Below are positions 43,426 through 52,726 of a stretch of 64,000 bases of DNA, in pieces. The stretch is from Bacillus sp. 491mf (GTDB lineage: Bacteria; Bacillota; Bacilli; Bacillales; Bacillaceae_G). The stretch spans positions 78,273 through 142,272 of the forward strand of contig NZ_FOLV01000011.1 in the NCBI RefSeq assembly GCF_900112415.1, written 5' to 3'. Under the pieces are notes generated by a model. It did no database searches and was not told the DNA's origin. It was given only the letters and a program-made list of their open reading frames with translations. Position 1 is the stretch's first letter. Every line of letters starts with the position of its first letter. The position numbers and the translations under genes were made by a program.

Positions 43426-44331
43426 TTGTTGCGTAAGGTTCGAATTTTAGTCGTAGGAGCACTCTGCTTAGGTGTAGTCAGTGGTTGCGGTACGAAAGCT
43501 AGTGAAGTTGCATTAGTGAGTGGTGTGGGTGAAAAAGCTGTAGAAGCAAAAGCTGAGGTAAATAAAAGTATTAGTTTAGTAGATGGTAGAAATGGAAAAG
43601 AAGTAAAAAAGATCGATTTAGCGAGTTTAGGTTATTTTGAAGATGAAAAAACATTTAAAAAGGAAGTCTCTAAGGTAGTTAGCGAGATTGCAAAGAGTGT
43701 AGATACAAAGATGGTTCCTTCTCGTATGAAGGATGGTACATGGGTAGAAGGCAAACCTGCTTACGAATTAATGGAAAAAGAGTTAGTAGATAAGTTGACG
43801 AATGTTGGGATGTGGGATTCTACTTATCAGTTGCCAATTGTAGAGAAAAAGCCTGTTGCTACAGCAGAAGCTGGAAATGGTAATGGACCAGTAATAGGGA
43901 GATATGAAACGAATCTAGGTGGTTCTACTGGTGGTAGAATAGAAAATATTCGTTTGTCTGCAAGCACTGTCAATGGAGTTGTATTAGGTAAAGGAGATCG
44001 ATTTTCCTTTAACGCTTTAATAGGAGATACAACTCCTGACAAGGGCTATCAATTAGGGAAAGAGATTGTAGATGGTAAATTAGTAGATGGATATGGCGGA
44101 GGAGTATGTCAAACTTCTTCCACATTGTTTAATGCTGCAGATCAAGCTGGATTAAAAATGGTAGAGAGATCAACACATTCTAAAGAAGTAGGTTATGTAC
44201 CTAAAGGCAGAGATGCGACGATTGCATATCCATATTTAGATTTAGTATTTGAGAATGCAAGTGAGAACCCAGTAAAGCTTGTCATGTACTTAGATGGTCA
44301 GAAATTAGTGGCAGAGGTACGTGGTGTATAG
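43426..44331 (+). CDS. VanW family lipoprotein
   Basis: A 301-residue exported lipoprotein. The signal sequence with lipobox (VVSGC) lies within the first 24 residues. The C-terminal half is a VanW domain: RLSASTVNGVVLGKGDRFSFN, then GYQLGKEIVDGKLVDGYGGG, then GVCQTSSTLFNAADQAGL with the conserved Cys. VanW proteins are associated with cell-wall/glycopeptide loci, but their activity is unknown. The TTG start 43426 is 8 bases after AAAGGAG. Alternative ATG 43387 would put charged residues before the signal. Followed by a terminator. Confidence 0.87.
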   Translation: MLRKVRILVVGALCLGVVSGCGTKASEVALVSGVGEKAVEAKAEVNKSISLVDGRNGKEVKKIDLASLGYFEDEKTFKKEVSKVVSEIAKSVDTKMVPSRMKDGTWVEGKPAYELMEKELVDKLTNVGMWDSTYQLPIVEKKPVATAEAGNGNGPVIGRYETNLGGSTGGRIENIRLSASTVNGVVLGKGDRFSFNALIGDTTPDKGYQLGKEIVDGKLVDGYGGGVCQTSSTLFNAADQAGLKMVERSTHSKEVGYVPKGRDATIAYPYLDLVFENASENPVKLVMYLDGQKLVAEVRGV

Positions 44332-44387
44332 GCATAGGCATTGCATTTTTTTAGGGAACTTCTAAATAGATAAATAATGATAAATGT

Positions 44388-44418
44388 AAAAAGGTGCTTC
44401 TTATGAAAGCACCTTTTT
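44388..44418 (+). terminator. Terminator after vanW-like gene
   Basis: AAAAAGGTGCTT/AAAGCACCTTTTT stem with T run. Confidence 0.85.
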
Positions 44419-44515
44419 GTATTAACAGTCTACTTTATTTAAGTTTTGTGTAGTTCAAATCCAAAATGACGCCGAGGCAATCTTTTTCCTGTTCATACAT
44501 ATTATTTTACACCGT

Positions 44516-44959
44516 TTATTCGCCGAATATTTGTTTGAAATGATGGTTCATATGGTCAATATAATCAGTAAATAGCCACTCCAATGTTACAATGTCTTGA
44601 TCCTCCGTTTTACATGGGAGCAGCCACTGTTTTTCTGTAACATTAGATAAAAGGTTTACGATTCGTTTGTTTAGTGAAATCCATAAATGTAGTATTTCTT
44701 CAGTTGAAAATGTATGTTGATAATTATGGACTTCTACCCATAAATCTTGGTTATAGCTATGTATTGTTATGGGTTGATTTGAAATGAGAATATCAACAAA
44801 ACGCTTATGATTTACACTTCCAGAATCACATAGATGACCCAATATTTCTTTTTTTGACCATTTAGATGGATGAGATTTATGCTCTATATCTGAAAGAGCG
44901 CTAAATTGTTTTGGGATATTAGAAATTATATTTTCTAGTTGAGATACTAATGTAGACAA
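44516..44959 (-). CDS. DinB family protein
   Basis: A 147-residue four-helix DinB-like protein. The metal-binding His positions appear as SKKEILGHLCDSG (first His), NHKRF (second) and DYIDHMNHHFKQI (third). DinB_2 proteins are often thiol-dependent (bacillithiol-type) metalloenzymes; bshB2 is present in this window. The activity here is unknown. Ribosome site AAGGAGG precedes ATG 44959. It may be co-transcribed after the acetyltransferase at 45014-45532, 54 bp upstream on the same strand. Confidence 0.83.
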   Translation of the reverse strand: MSTLVSQLENIISNIPKQFSALSDIEHKSHPSKWSKKEILGHLCDSGSVNHKRFVDILISNQPITIHSYNQDLWVEVHNYQHTFSTEEILHLWISLNKRIVNLLSNVTEKQWLLPCKTEDQDIVTLEWLFTDYIDHMNHHFKQIFGE

Positions 44960-45013
44960 ATGAATTCCTCCTTAATTAAAGAATTTTGTATAGATGTATC
45001 GTTACATCATGCG

Positions 45014-45532
45014 TTATAGTTCAATCAAATATCTTTTTACGACATTTCCATCTTCTTCAATGTAATTTGAATCATGTATACCGCCATTTTTAATAATCGT
45101 TTTTTCAGAACCGATATTACTCTCGTCACAGACCACAAGTGCTTTTTGAATGCCTAGTTCTTTCGCTTTTTCTAATGCTAATTTTAAAAGAATAGTAGCA
45201 TATCCTTTCTGTCTTTCAGAAGGGCGAATGCCATAACCGATATGCCCGCCGCAATGTAATAATTTTTCTGTTAATTGATGGCGTATATTTACAGCACCAA
45301 CCACTATTTTCTGTTCGGTAATTAACCAATAAGTAGAATCAGGTACCCAACCTTTAGGGAGATTTACACCTTTCTCTGAGTCTATTAGAAACTGCACCAT
45401 TTTATGAAAATCTGAAGGATCTTTACTAATGACCCATGGTACCATATTTTCACAGCTATCTTTCCATTCTTGATAGAAGCTTATGTATTCGTTTTGTAGT
45501 TCAAGTGCAGGTTTTACTAATGAAACATTCAT
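45014..45532 (-). CDS. GNAT family N-acetyltransferase
   Basis: A 172-residue GNAT. It shows VGAVNIRHQLTEKL (beta-4 region), the acetyl-CoA loop YGIRPSERQKGYATILLKLALEKA and the closing VVCDESNIGSEKTIIKNGG. Substrate unknown. ATG 45532 is preferred, because AAGGAG lies 7 bases upstream; the in-frame ATG at 45538 is too near. It lies upstream of dinB on the same strand and is likely the first gene of a two-gene unit. Confidence 0.86.
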   Translation of the reverse strand: MNVSLVKPALELQNEYISFYQEWKDSCENMVPWVISKDPSDFHKMVQFLIDSEKGVNLPKGWVPDSTYWLITEQKIVVGAVNIRHQLTEKLLHCGGHIGYGIRPSERQKGYATILLKLALEKAKELGIQKALVVCDESNIGSEKTIIKNGGIHDSNYIEEDGNVVKRYLIEL

Positions 45533-45796
45533 GTTCATGCTCCTTTTTATTTGAATATTTATAATAATAATACAATTCAACTGTTATATAGTGTGAATTT
45601 TAAATGATATTATCCTTTTTTGAAGCGAAAGTGTATAGTTATGTGAATAATAAATTTAAAAATATTCTCTTTTTCTAAGAAATTATTGAGAAAATCTTTC
45701 CTTTGTTAGGTTTATATAAAATAGAAAGGTAAAATATTCCCTCCTCTAGAATTACTTGTACATTCGAAATAATTCTAAAATAGGAGAGTGATAGTT

Positions 45797-47299
45797 TTGT
45801 TGAAAAAAGTTGTCACAGTTGCTACCGTAATTCCATTAATTTTTGGTATGATGCATACTGTTTCAGCAGTAGAAGAGACACAAAGAATGGTCCAAAATGT
45901 TTCACTACAAGACAAGGCAACCGAATATTTAAAAGCGAATGCGGCGCAGTACTCTTTGAAATCGGATATATCAGATTTACAATATATTTCTACGACAGAT
46001 ACAGAGGTGGCATCTTATGTTAGGTTTCAACAAACAGTGAATGGATTTCCTGTATTCTCCAGGCAATTAACCGTAACGCTCAATAAAGGAGGGCAAGGTG
46101 TACTAGCAGTATCAGATTACCTTCCCGTGCAGAGCGTCAAGGAAATGAAGCAAAAGCTAAGTGAAAAGGAAGCGGAAGATAAGTCTATCCAAAATCTTGA
46201 AGCTGATGATAAGACTTTATGGGCTCCGACTACGCGTGAGTTTGGATATATAATCGAAGAAGGTGTGGCAACTCCTGTGTATCGAGTTGTTATTCATTCT
46301 CAAAAGCCGTTTGGTGCTTGGGAAACATTTATTGATGCGGAAAACGGGAAATTGCTTAAGAAAAAAGACTTAAACCGAAAAGTAGAAGGGCAAGGGAAAG
46401 TGTTCCTGCCAAATCCTGTAGTAACGAGTGGAAGCTTGGCTGGATTGGTTGACAAAAATGACGCAGATTCTACTGCATTGAATAACCAATTGAAAACGGT
46501 CACTTTAAAAGGTCTCAATGGGTCAGGGTATTTGGCTGGTGATTATGTGACGATTGCGTCGAAAGTAAAAACGTATTCTGCCTCTTTTCAATATAATTAC
46601 ACACGTTCAAATGATAGGTTTGAAGATGTTATGGTGTATTATCACATTGATACTTTGCAACGATATATACAACAGCTCGGCTTCAAAAATATTAATAATC
46701 GCTCTATTAAAGCGAATGTAAATACATCTACAGCTGATAATTCTTTTTATTCTCCTTCAACTAAGGCGCTGACATTTGGTTCCGGCGGAGTTGATGATGC
46801 GGAAGATGCAGGGGTGATCGCTCATGAATATGGTCATTCTATTCAAGATAATCAAGTTTCTGGATTTGGGAACTCACAAGAAGGCGGAGCTATGGGAGAA
46901 GGGTTTGGAGATTTCTTAGGAGCTACTTATGAAGATGCTGTATCAGATACAGGTTATGGAAAAGCATGTATTGGAGAATGGGATTCGACTTCTTATTCCA
47001 GTACGAATCCAACTTGTCTTCGTAGATTAGATAATAATAAAGTGTACCCAAAAGATATAGTAAATGAAGTTCATGACGATGGTGAAATTTGGTCGCAAGG
47101 TGAGTACGACATGGCGCAAACTTTTGGCCGAGATATTGCGACAAAAATTATTTTACAATCGCATTGGTCGCTTACTCCTAACGCTACATTCCGTGACGGA
47201 GCTAGAGCGATTAAGCAAGCAGATGCCCTTCTTTATGGAGGACAGCACGGTGCAGAAATTGATCGTATTTGGACAGCACGGGGGATCAGTACAAATTAG
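45797..47299 (+). CDS. Secreted M36 (fungalysin-type) zinc metalloprotease
   Basis: A 500-residue preproenzyme: signal peptide (about residues 1-24, ending SAVE), an FTP/PepSY-like propeptide (to about residue 200), then the catalytic domain. The zinc site is H343-E344-Y-G-H347, and the third ligand Glu lies in GAMGEGFGDFLGATY, as in fungalysins. The following segment VNEVHDDGEIWSQGEYDMA is also M36-typical. TTG 45797 is the likely start (AGGAGAG 8 bases upstream). An extracellular protein-degrading role is expected. It resembles fungal and a few bacterial M36 proteases and is distinct from the M4 bacillolysin at 59045. Confidence 0.9.
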   Translation: MLKKVVTVATVIPLIFGMMHTVSAVEETQRMVQNVSLQDKATEYLKANAAQYSLKSDISDLQYISTTDTEVASYVRFQQTVNGFPVFSRQLTVTLNKGGQGVLAVSDYLPVQSVKEMKQKLSEKEAEDKSIQNLEADDKTLWAPTTREFGYIIEEGVATPVYRVVIHSQKPFGAWETFIDAENGKLLKKKDLNRKVEGQGKVFLPNPVVTSGSLAGLVDKNDADSTALNNQLKTVTLKGLNGSGYLAGDYVTIASKVKTYSASFQYNYTRSNDRFEDVMVYYHIDTLQRYIQQLGFKNINNRSIKANVNTSTADNSFYSPSTKALTFGSGGVDDAEDAGVIAHEYGHSIQDNQVSGFGNSQEGGAMGEGFGDFLGATYEDAVSDTGYGKACIGEWDSTSYSSTNPTCLRRLDNNKVYPKDIVNEVHDDGEIWSQGEYDMAQTFGRDIATKIILQSHWSLTPNATFRDGARAIKQADALLYGGQHGAEIDRIWTARGISTN

Positions 47300-47358
47300 A
47301 AAATAAATCGTTGTAAAATAGTGAATTTAAAGGGAATAGATTTAGAAATATAGAAGGT

Positions 47359-47390
47359 AAGAGGATATTGACATTTGTTGATATCCTCTT
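47359..47390 (+). terminator. Terminator-like hairpin after M36 protease
   Basis: AAGAGGATAT/ATATCCTCTT perfect stem; the T tract after it is interrupted by A. Confidence 0.7.
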
Positions 47391-47470
47391 ATATATGTTT
47401 GGATTGGAAAAATATCGGGTAATTTTATTGACAATAAATATTATTGTAACTAGAATGATTACATCTTGTT

Positions 47471-47750
47471 TTTATCCCGCTATTCGTGGGCAGTAATACT
47501 CCCACCTCAAAATTCGGCGAAAGCATAGTCCAGCTCTAGCGGCTAGAATCTCCGGTCGTTTCGCCCCCTCGGACGAGGCCAAAAGCGCCTCTTTGTCGGG
47601 GGCTCCAACGTCCTACGATTCTGAACGAGCCGCTTCCGCTTTTCTTAAGAAGTTAGGTGGGAGATAAACTGCCCGTAAAAGCCCGATTGGTGAGGGCTGA
47701 TAATCAGTGGGGGATGAAGAAAACCCCTACTGATTAAAGTTTCACTTTAT
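47471..47750. repeat. bcr1-type repeat carrying a nested GC-rich repeat
   Basis: TTTAT at 47471-47475 and 47746-47750 bound a 280-bp copy. The ends match the other bcr1 copies. The middle (about 47515-47645) is replaced or extended by a GC-rich block with AGCTCTAGCGGCTAGAATC and GAGCCGCTTCCGCTTTTC. This resembles a repeat found in many Bacillaceae genomes. Confidence 0.8.
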
Positions 47751-47876
47751 TCTAAATTCTTGTCAAGTGATGCAGGTGAAAGGGATATATGTAATTTGAA
47801 GTATAAAACGAAGCTTCTAGAAAAGGGAGTTCGCTTCATTCTGCACGCTAATAAGGGAGAAAAAGGGGTTATATAA

Positions 47877-49091
47877 TTGCAAACAGAATTACAAATGAAA
47901 ATACAAGTCGCAAAAGATAAACGAATCATTTTAGCAATTATTCTCGGAAGTTTATCTGCGATTGGACCGCTTTCTATTGATATGTACCTTCCTGCTTTTC
48001 CGGCTTTAACAGACGATTTGCATGCGACAAGTGCACTTACACAGTTAAGTTTAACTGCATGTTTGTTAGGGATTGCGTTAGGACAATTGTGGGTCGGCGC
48101 TTGGAGTGATCGTCAAGGAAGGAAAAAACCGCTTATAATTGGTCTTGTTATTTATGCAGTTACTTCATTCTTTTGTGCACTAACACCGTCTGTCTGGATA
48201 CTTATTGTATTACGCTTTATTCAAGGGGCAGCTGGTTCAGCGGGGATTGTACTTTCACGTGCGATTGTGAGAGATTTATACACGGGTTCAGAGCTTACGA
48301 AATTCTTTGCTGCTTTAATGTTAGTGAACGGAGCTGCTCCAATCTTCGCACCTATTATTGGGGGACAAATTTTAAGCTTTGCTTCTTGGCACTGGGTATT
48401 CATTGTATTAAGTATAGTAAGTGGGCTTATGTTGTTAAGTGTTATTTTTATATTGCCAGAAACGTTGCATGAAGAAAAAAGAACCGCAGGTGGATGGGGA
48501 GAGAGTTTATCACATTATAAACGCTTACTACAAGATCGTATATTTATGGGCTATGCACTTTCGCAAGGATTTATTACAGCAGCGATGTTTGCTTATATTT
48601 CAGGTTCACCGTTTGTCATTCAAAATATTTTTGGTGCTTCGCCGCAATTATATAGTTTATTTTTTGCAATTAACGGTTTTGGGATAATCATGGCATCGCA
48701 AGTCACAGGGCGTTTAGCAGGAAAAATGAAAGAACGTACCTTATTAGTAACAGGACTTCTTTTGGCTTTATTCGGGGGTACAATGCTACTTCTGGTTATT
48801 TTGCTGGTCCCTTCTTTAATAGGAGTATTAATCTGCTTCTTTATGATTGTTTCTAGCGTAGGGATTGTTGGGACAACTGGATTTACGTTAGCGATGCAAA
48901 ATCAGCAAAAAGCGGCGGGAAGCGCTGCAGCTCTATTAGGACTGTTACCTTTTATCTCTGGCGCTGTAGTAGCACCTTTAGTTGGCATTCAAGGAGAGCA
49001 GACAGCTGTACCAATGGGAGTAACAATTGTTTGTTGTCATATTGGTGCGATGCTTAGCTTTATCATTTTAACGAAACGAACAAAAAATTAA
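47877..49091 (+). CDS. Bcr/CflA family multidrug efflux MFS transporter
   Basis: A 404-residue 12-helix major facilitator. It has the DHA1 antiporter hallmarks: SIDMYLPAFPAL in helix 1, the motif-A loop GAWSDRQGRKKPL and the helix-5 antiporter motif GAAGSAGIVLSRAIVRDLY. Bcr/CflA members export drugs such as bicyclomycin and chloramphenicol using the proton gradient; the substrate here is unknown. TTG 47877 follows AAAAAGGGG. ATG 47895 is a possible shorter start. Monocistronic. Confidence 0.9.
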   Translation: MQTELQMKIQVAKDKRIILAIILGSLSAIGPLSIDMYLPAFPALTDDLHATSALTQLSLTACLLGIALGQLWVGAWSDRQGRKKPLIIGLVIYAVTSFFCALTPSVWILIVLRFIQGAAGSAGIVLSRAIVRDLYTGSELTKFFAALMLVNGAAPIFAPIIGGQILSFASWHWVFIVLSIVSGLMLLSVIFILPETLHEEKRTAGGWGESLSHYKRLLQDRIFMGYALSQGFITAAMFAYISGSPFVIQNIFGASPQLYSLFFAINGFGIIMASQVTGRLAGKMKERTLLVTGLLLALFGGTMLLLVILLVPSLIGVLICFFMIVSSVGIVGTTGFTLAMQNQQKAAGSAAALLGLLPFISGAVVAPLVGIQGEQTAVPMGVTIVCCHIGAMLSFIILTKRTKN

Positions 49092-49122
49092 AAAACTTAG
49101 TAACTACTCAGTCACTCTATGA

Positions 49123-49190
49123 AAAAAACGACAGAATAGCATTTTTTTAATGGCCTGGGAGGGACTGGCTATGGATAGGAGCGGTCAGAG
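49123..49190. repeat. Dispersed repeat family, copy 3
   Basis: AACGACAGAATAGC, T run, GGGACTGGCTATGGATAGGAGCGG minus spacing and TCAGAG, paralleling the copy at 31681. Confidence 0.5.
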
Positions 49191-49248
49191 TTTTTTCCTG
49201 CCACGCGCACAGTTTTAAAACAAAGAAAGGTAACAAGGTGTAGGTCCA

Positions 49249-49389
49249 CCCTTACCCAGCTATTCGTGGGCAGTAAGACCCCTACCTTAGGATTGAGAGA
49301 GAAACGAAGAAGATAGGTGGGGGCAACTGCCCGGAAATGACGAAAGACGCCAATGGGTAGAATAGGTACTGTCGGATTAAGACTTTACT
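49249..49389. repeat. Degenerate bcr1-type repeat
   Basis: Recognisable CAGCTATTCGTGGGCAGTAAG, CTACCTTAGGATTGAGAGAG and GATAGGTGGGGG, followed by CAACTGCCCG. The far end has decayed (GGATTAAGACTTTACT instead of AAGTTTCACTTTAT) and the flanking TTTAT is lost. Confidence 0.7.
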
Positions 49390-49476
49390 TAAGCTGGACT
49401 AAATAGATAAGGGAAATAATTTTTTACATTTCAAAGAGTAATATAATAAAAGTGGAAACGCCATCATGTGAGGATG

Positions 49477-49512
49477 AATCAACATAGTGAGTATGTTGAT
49501 TTATTTTTATTT
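49477..49512 (+). terminator. Terminator-like hairpin in the ilvA upstream region
   Basis: AATCAACATA/TATGTTGATT with a 5-base loop and TTATTTTTATTT behind it. A TATAAT-like box sits just upstream (about 49442). It could end a short transcript or attenuate ilvA. A second TATAAT box lies downstream at about 49544. Confidence 0.5.
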
Positions 49513-49594
49513 GAACAACGTTTTAAAAATTTAGATTATTCTGTATAATGTAAAGCAAAACTTTTTTAAATTATACAGTGAGGCGGTCAAAGAT

Positions 49595-50854
49595 ATGAAA
49601 AATGTGAAAGAAATGATCAAAATTGAAGATATTCTCGTAGCTTATAATACGCTAAAAGATGTGATTCGAAATACGTCTTTAGAACGTGATCCCATTTTAT
49701 CTGAGAAATATCAATGTAACGTCTATTTAAAACGAGAGGACTTACAGGTTGTTCGTTCTTTTAAAATACGAGGTGCCTATAACTGTATTAGTAGTTTACC
49801 GATAGAAGATTTAAAAAAAGGGATTGTCTGCGCTAGCGCTGGTAATCATGCACAAGGCGTAGCTTATACATGTCATAAATTACAAATTCCAGCAAAGATT
49901 TTTATGCCAAATACAACACCAAGTCAAAAGGTATCACAAGTACGCTTTTTCGGTGGAGATTACGTAGAAGTAATATTGCAAGGAGATACATTTGACAGCT
50001 CATATAGGCAAGCTGTCAAATATTGTGAAGAGTTTGGATTAACATTTATTCATCCGTTTGATGATCCAAGGGTTATTGCAGGACAAGGAACGATTGGTGT
50101 AGAAATTTTACATGATACGGATTGTACGATTGATTATATGTTTATGGGAATTGGCGGAGGAGGCTTAGCAGCGGGAGTTGGAACATACATAAAAGGGATT
50201 AGTCCTTTAACGAAAATTGTTGGAGTGGAACCAGAAGGAGCGGCTTCGATGACAGAGGCATTTGCACAAGGAGAGGTTGTTACGCTTCCACACATTGATT
50301 CATTTGTGGACGGAACAGCGGTTAAACAAGTTGGTCATCTTACATATGAAATTTGTAAACGCATATTGGATGATATTGTTGCTGTACCGGAAGGGAAAGT
50401 ATGTACAACATTACTTGAACTTTATAATAAAAATGCGATTGTAGCAGAACCATCTGGTGCATTGCCAATTGCGGCGCTTGATTTATACAGAGATGAAATT
50501 CGCGGAAAGACAGTTGTTTGTATCGTAAGTGGCGGCAATAATGATATTGATCGGATGCAAGAAACAAAGGAAAGATCTTTAATTTATGAGGGATTAAAGC
50601 ATTATTTTATTATTAATTTCCCGCAGCGGCCCCGGGCGTTACGTGAGTTTCTAGATAACGTACTCGGACCACATGATGATATTACTCGTTTTGAATATAC
50701 GAAGAAGAATAATAAAGATAATGGTCCGGCACTAGTTGGAATTGAGTTACAGCAGAAAGAAGATTATGAGCCTCTTATTAGAAGGATGGAAGAAAAGGGA
50801 ATACATTATATGGAAATCAATCACAATCCGACATTATTTAATCTATTAATTTAA
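49595..50854 (+). CDS. ilvA: Threonine ammonia-lyase (biosynthetic)
   Basis: A 419-residue PLP enzyme that deaminates threonine to 2-oxobutanoate for isoleucine synthesis. The PLP lysine lies in VVRSFKIRGAYN. The phosphate loop is GGGGLAAG, with the Ser/Gly region CIVSGGNNDIDR. A C-terminal ACT-like regulatory domain (HYFIINFPQRPRALREFLD, from about residue 325) is of the single-domain Bacillus type. The product usually feeds the ilv operon, which is not in this window. Start ATG after GAGGCGGTC. The 15-bp gap to the next small gene suggests co-transcription. Confidence 0.93.
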   Translation: MKNVKEMIKIEDILVAYNTLKDVIRNTSLERDPILSEKYQCNVYLKREDLQVVRSFKIRGAYNCISSLPIEDLKKGIVCASAGNHAQGVAYTCHKLQIPAKIFMPNTTPSQKVSQVRFFGGDYVEVILQGDTFDSSYRQAVKYCEEFGLTFIHPFDDPRVIAGQGTIGVEILHDTDCTIDYMFMGIGGGGLAAGVGTYIKGISPLTKIVGVEPEGAASMTEAFAQGEVVTLPHIDSFVDGTAVKQVGHLTYEICKRILDDIVAVPEGKVCTTLLELYNKNAIVAEPSGALPIAALDLYRDEIRGKTVVCIVSGGNNDIDRMQETKERSLIYEGLKHYFIINFPQRPRALREFLDNVLGPHDDITRFEYTKKNNKDNGPALVGIELQQKEDYEPLIRRMEEKGIHYMEINHNPTLFNLLI

Positions 50855-50868
50855 AAGGAGTCTTGAAA

Positions 50869-51096
50869 ATGAATTTAGAAAAAAGGAAGTCAGCTGAAGA
50901 AGAAATTGTAGAACTAAAGGAGCTTGTGAAAGAGTTGCATGGTTCTATTCATCAACTCCAAGCAGAGGTGCAGCAACTGCGGCATGAAAGGCCAGTTGTG
51001 CAAATGAAAAAAGGAATCGAATGGACACCAAAAATGGTTGGAGAAGTTGGAGGCTTAATTTTAGGTGCTCTTGCAATTATCGGTATCTTTTGGTGA
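50869..51096 (+). CDS. Small coiled-coil membrane protein, 75 aa
   Basis: An N-terminal coiled coil (EEEIVELKELVKELHGSIHQ, then LQAEVQQLRHE) of about 40 residues, a short basic linker and one C-terminal transmembrane helix (VGEVGGLILGALAIIGIFW). Probably tail-anchored with the coiled coil in the cytosol. ATG 50869 is 8 bases after AAAAGGAG. It starts 15 bp after ilvA and ends before a bidirectional terminator. No known function or family. Confidence 0.75.
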   Translation: MNLEKRKSAEEEIVELKELVKELHGSIHQLQAEVQQLRHERPVVQMKKGIEWTPKMVGEVGGLILGALAIIGIFW

Positions 51097-51101
51097 AAAA
51101 G

Positions 51102-51133
51102 AAAGGTTTGCAGCTTATGCCGCAAACCTTTTT
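51102..51133. terminator. Bidirectional terminator between the coiled-coil gene and the permease
   Basis: AAAGGTTTGC/GCAAACCTTT stem with A run before and TTTTT after, between convergent genes. Confidence 0.9.
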
Positions 51134-52457
51134 ACATTAAATAACGTAAATAAATATATGCATGTGATAAAAGTAGTGCAACAATTGTTAGTGGTAACCC
51201 AATTTTTAAGAAATCCATGTAAGAGAAACCGCATCCTTCACGTTTGGCAATTCCTGCTACAACGACGTTGGCAGAAGCACCAATTAGCGTACCGTTTCCT
51301 CCTAAGCAAGCTCCAAGTGATAACGCCCACCATAATACTTCGACTTGCGGAGAATCTGCCCCGAGTCCAAGCCCGCTTGCTAAGTTTTGAATAAGCGGAA
51401 TCATTGTTGCGACAAATGGAATGTTATCAATTGTGGCAGAAGCGCCGCCGGATACCCATAAAATTAAGATAGATGCGTAGCCGATATCTCCATTTGTTAC
51501 GTCCAATACTTTTTTGGCAAGTGAGGAAATAAGCCCGATATCAACAAGTGCACCGACAAGAACGAATAAACCTGCAAAGAAGAAAATCGTTACCCATTCA
51601 ATATGCGCAAATACATTTTCTATTTCGTGCTCTTTTACACCGATTAGCATTAAAAGGACAGCGCCAAGTAGAGCGATAACGGCAGCATCAACATGAATAA
51701 TAGAATGGAAAATAAATCCAAGTATTGTGAGTCCTAAAATGGATAAAGACTTAACGAGTAAAGTGCGATCGCGAATATATTCAGTTTCGTTTAAAGACAT
51801 CAGTTTCTGAATTTGTTCGTCTGTTGTTTTTAATTTGTTACGATACATGAAATATAAAATAAGTAACGTAACGGCAGAAATAATAGCAACAATCGGTGCT
51901 AAATTCAGTAAAAATGCATTAAAATCAAGATGCTTATTTGCAGATCCAATCATAATGTTTGGAGGATCCCCAATAAGCGTTGCTGTTCCACCGAGATTAG
52001 AAAATATTATTTCTGAAATTAAAAACGGAACAGGAGGTACCTTTAACATACGTGTAATTGATAATGTAACAGGCACAACTAATAAAACCGTCGTTACATT
52101 GTCTAAAAATGCAGACCCAACTGCGGTTAAGAGGGATAGAAGTAGTAAAATTCGAATTGGCTTTCCGCCCGCAGCTTTAGCAGCTTTAATTGCTACATAT
52201 TCAAAAACACCAGATTGACTTGTAATATGTACGAGAATCATCATTCCAATTAACAGTGTGATCGTTTCCCATTGAATATGTGTAGTAAAGGCAGTATGTA
52301 AGTCTACAATTCCCATAATTACCATAATGGCAGCGCCAAGTAAAGCAATGACAGCACGATTGATTTTTTCAGAGATAATAAAACCGTATGTAATTAAAAA
52401 TACAGCAATGGCAAAATAGTATTGCCAGTTTGCTAATTCATGTGCTGAATGATCCAA
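51132..52457 (-). CDS. ArsB/NhaD-type ion transporter
   Basis: A 441-residue, roughly 12-helix protein of the ion transporter superfamily (ArsB/NhaD/SLC13-like). It contains the repeated signatures SAFLDNVTTVLLVVPV with GGTATLIGDPPNIMIG, and later SGGASATIDNIPFVATMIPL with GGNGTLIGASANVVVAG. These inverted-repeat motifs form the ion path. The substrate (arsenite, sodium/proton or anions) cannot be decided. TTG 52457 is preferred, with AAGAAGGTG just upstream; the longer frame contains no good site. It stands alone. Confidence 0.87.
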   Translation of the reverse strand: MDHSAHELANWQYYFAIAVFLITYGFIISEKINRAVIALLGAAIMVIMGIVDLHTAFTTHIQWETITLLIGMMILVHITSQSGVFEYVAIKAAKAAGGKPIRILLLLSLLTAVGSAFLDNVTTVLLVVPVTLSITRMLKVPPVPFLISEIIFSNLGGTATLIGDPPNIMIGSANKHLDFNAFLLNLAPIVAIISAVTLLILYFMYRNKLKTTDEQIQKLMSLNETEYIRDRTLLVKSLSILGLTILGFIFHSIIHVDAAVIALLGAVLLMLIGVKEHEIENVFAHIEWVTIFFFAGLFVLVGALVDIGLISSLAKKVLDVTNGDIGYASILILWVSGGASATIDNIPFVATMIPLIQNLASGLGLGADSPQVEVLWWALSLGACLGGNGTLIGASANVVVAGIAKREGCGFSYMDFLKIGLPLTIVALLLSHAYIYLRYLM

Positions 52458-52726
52458 TGTGTTCACCTTCTTTTTAAGTATCCTATACATAGTTGTGTAT
52501 AAAAATGTCGAAATGTATCCCTCTGCATAAATTTTATTGTAGCAAATTCGCATACAGAAAGAAATGAAAATGCTAAACACATAAAAAAAAGGTGGATAAT
52601 TTCACATACTGTATTAAAAATAAAATAAAAAAGCAAAAAATTATGCAAAGTAAACATTGTCCACTATTATAAGAGATAGCAATTCATATTATTTTTTCGT
52701 AAACTGGTTAAAAGAGGTGAAATTCG

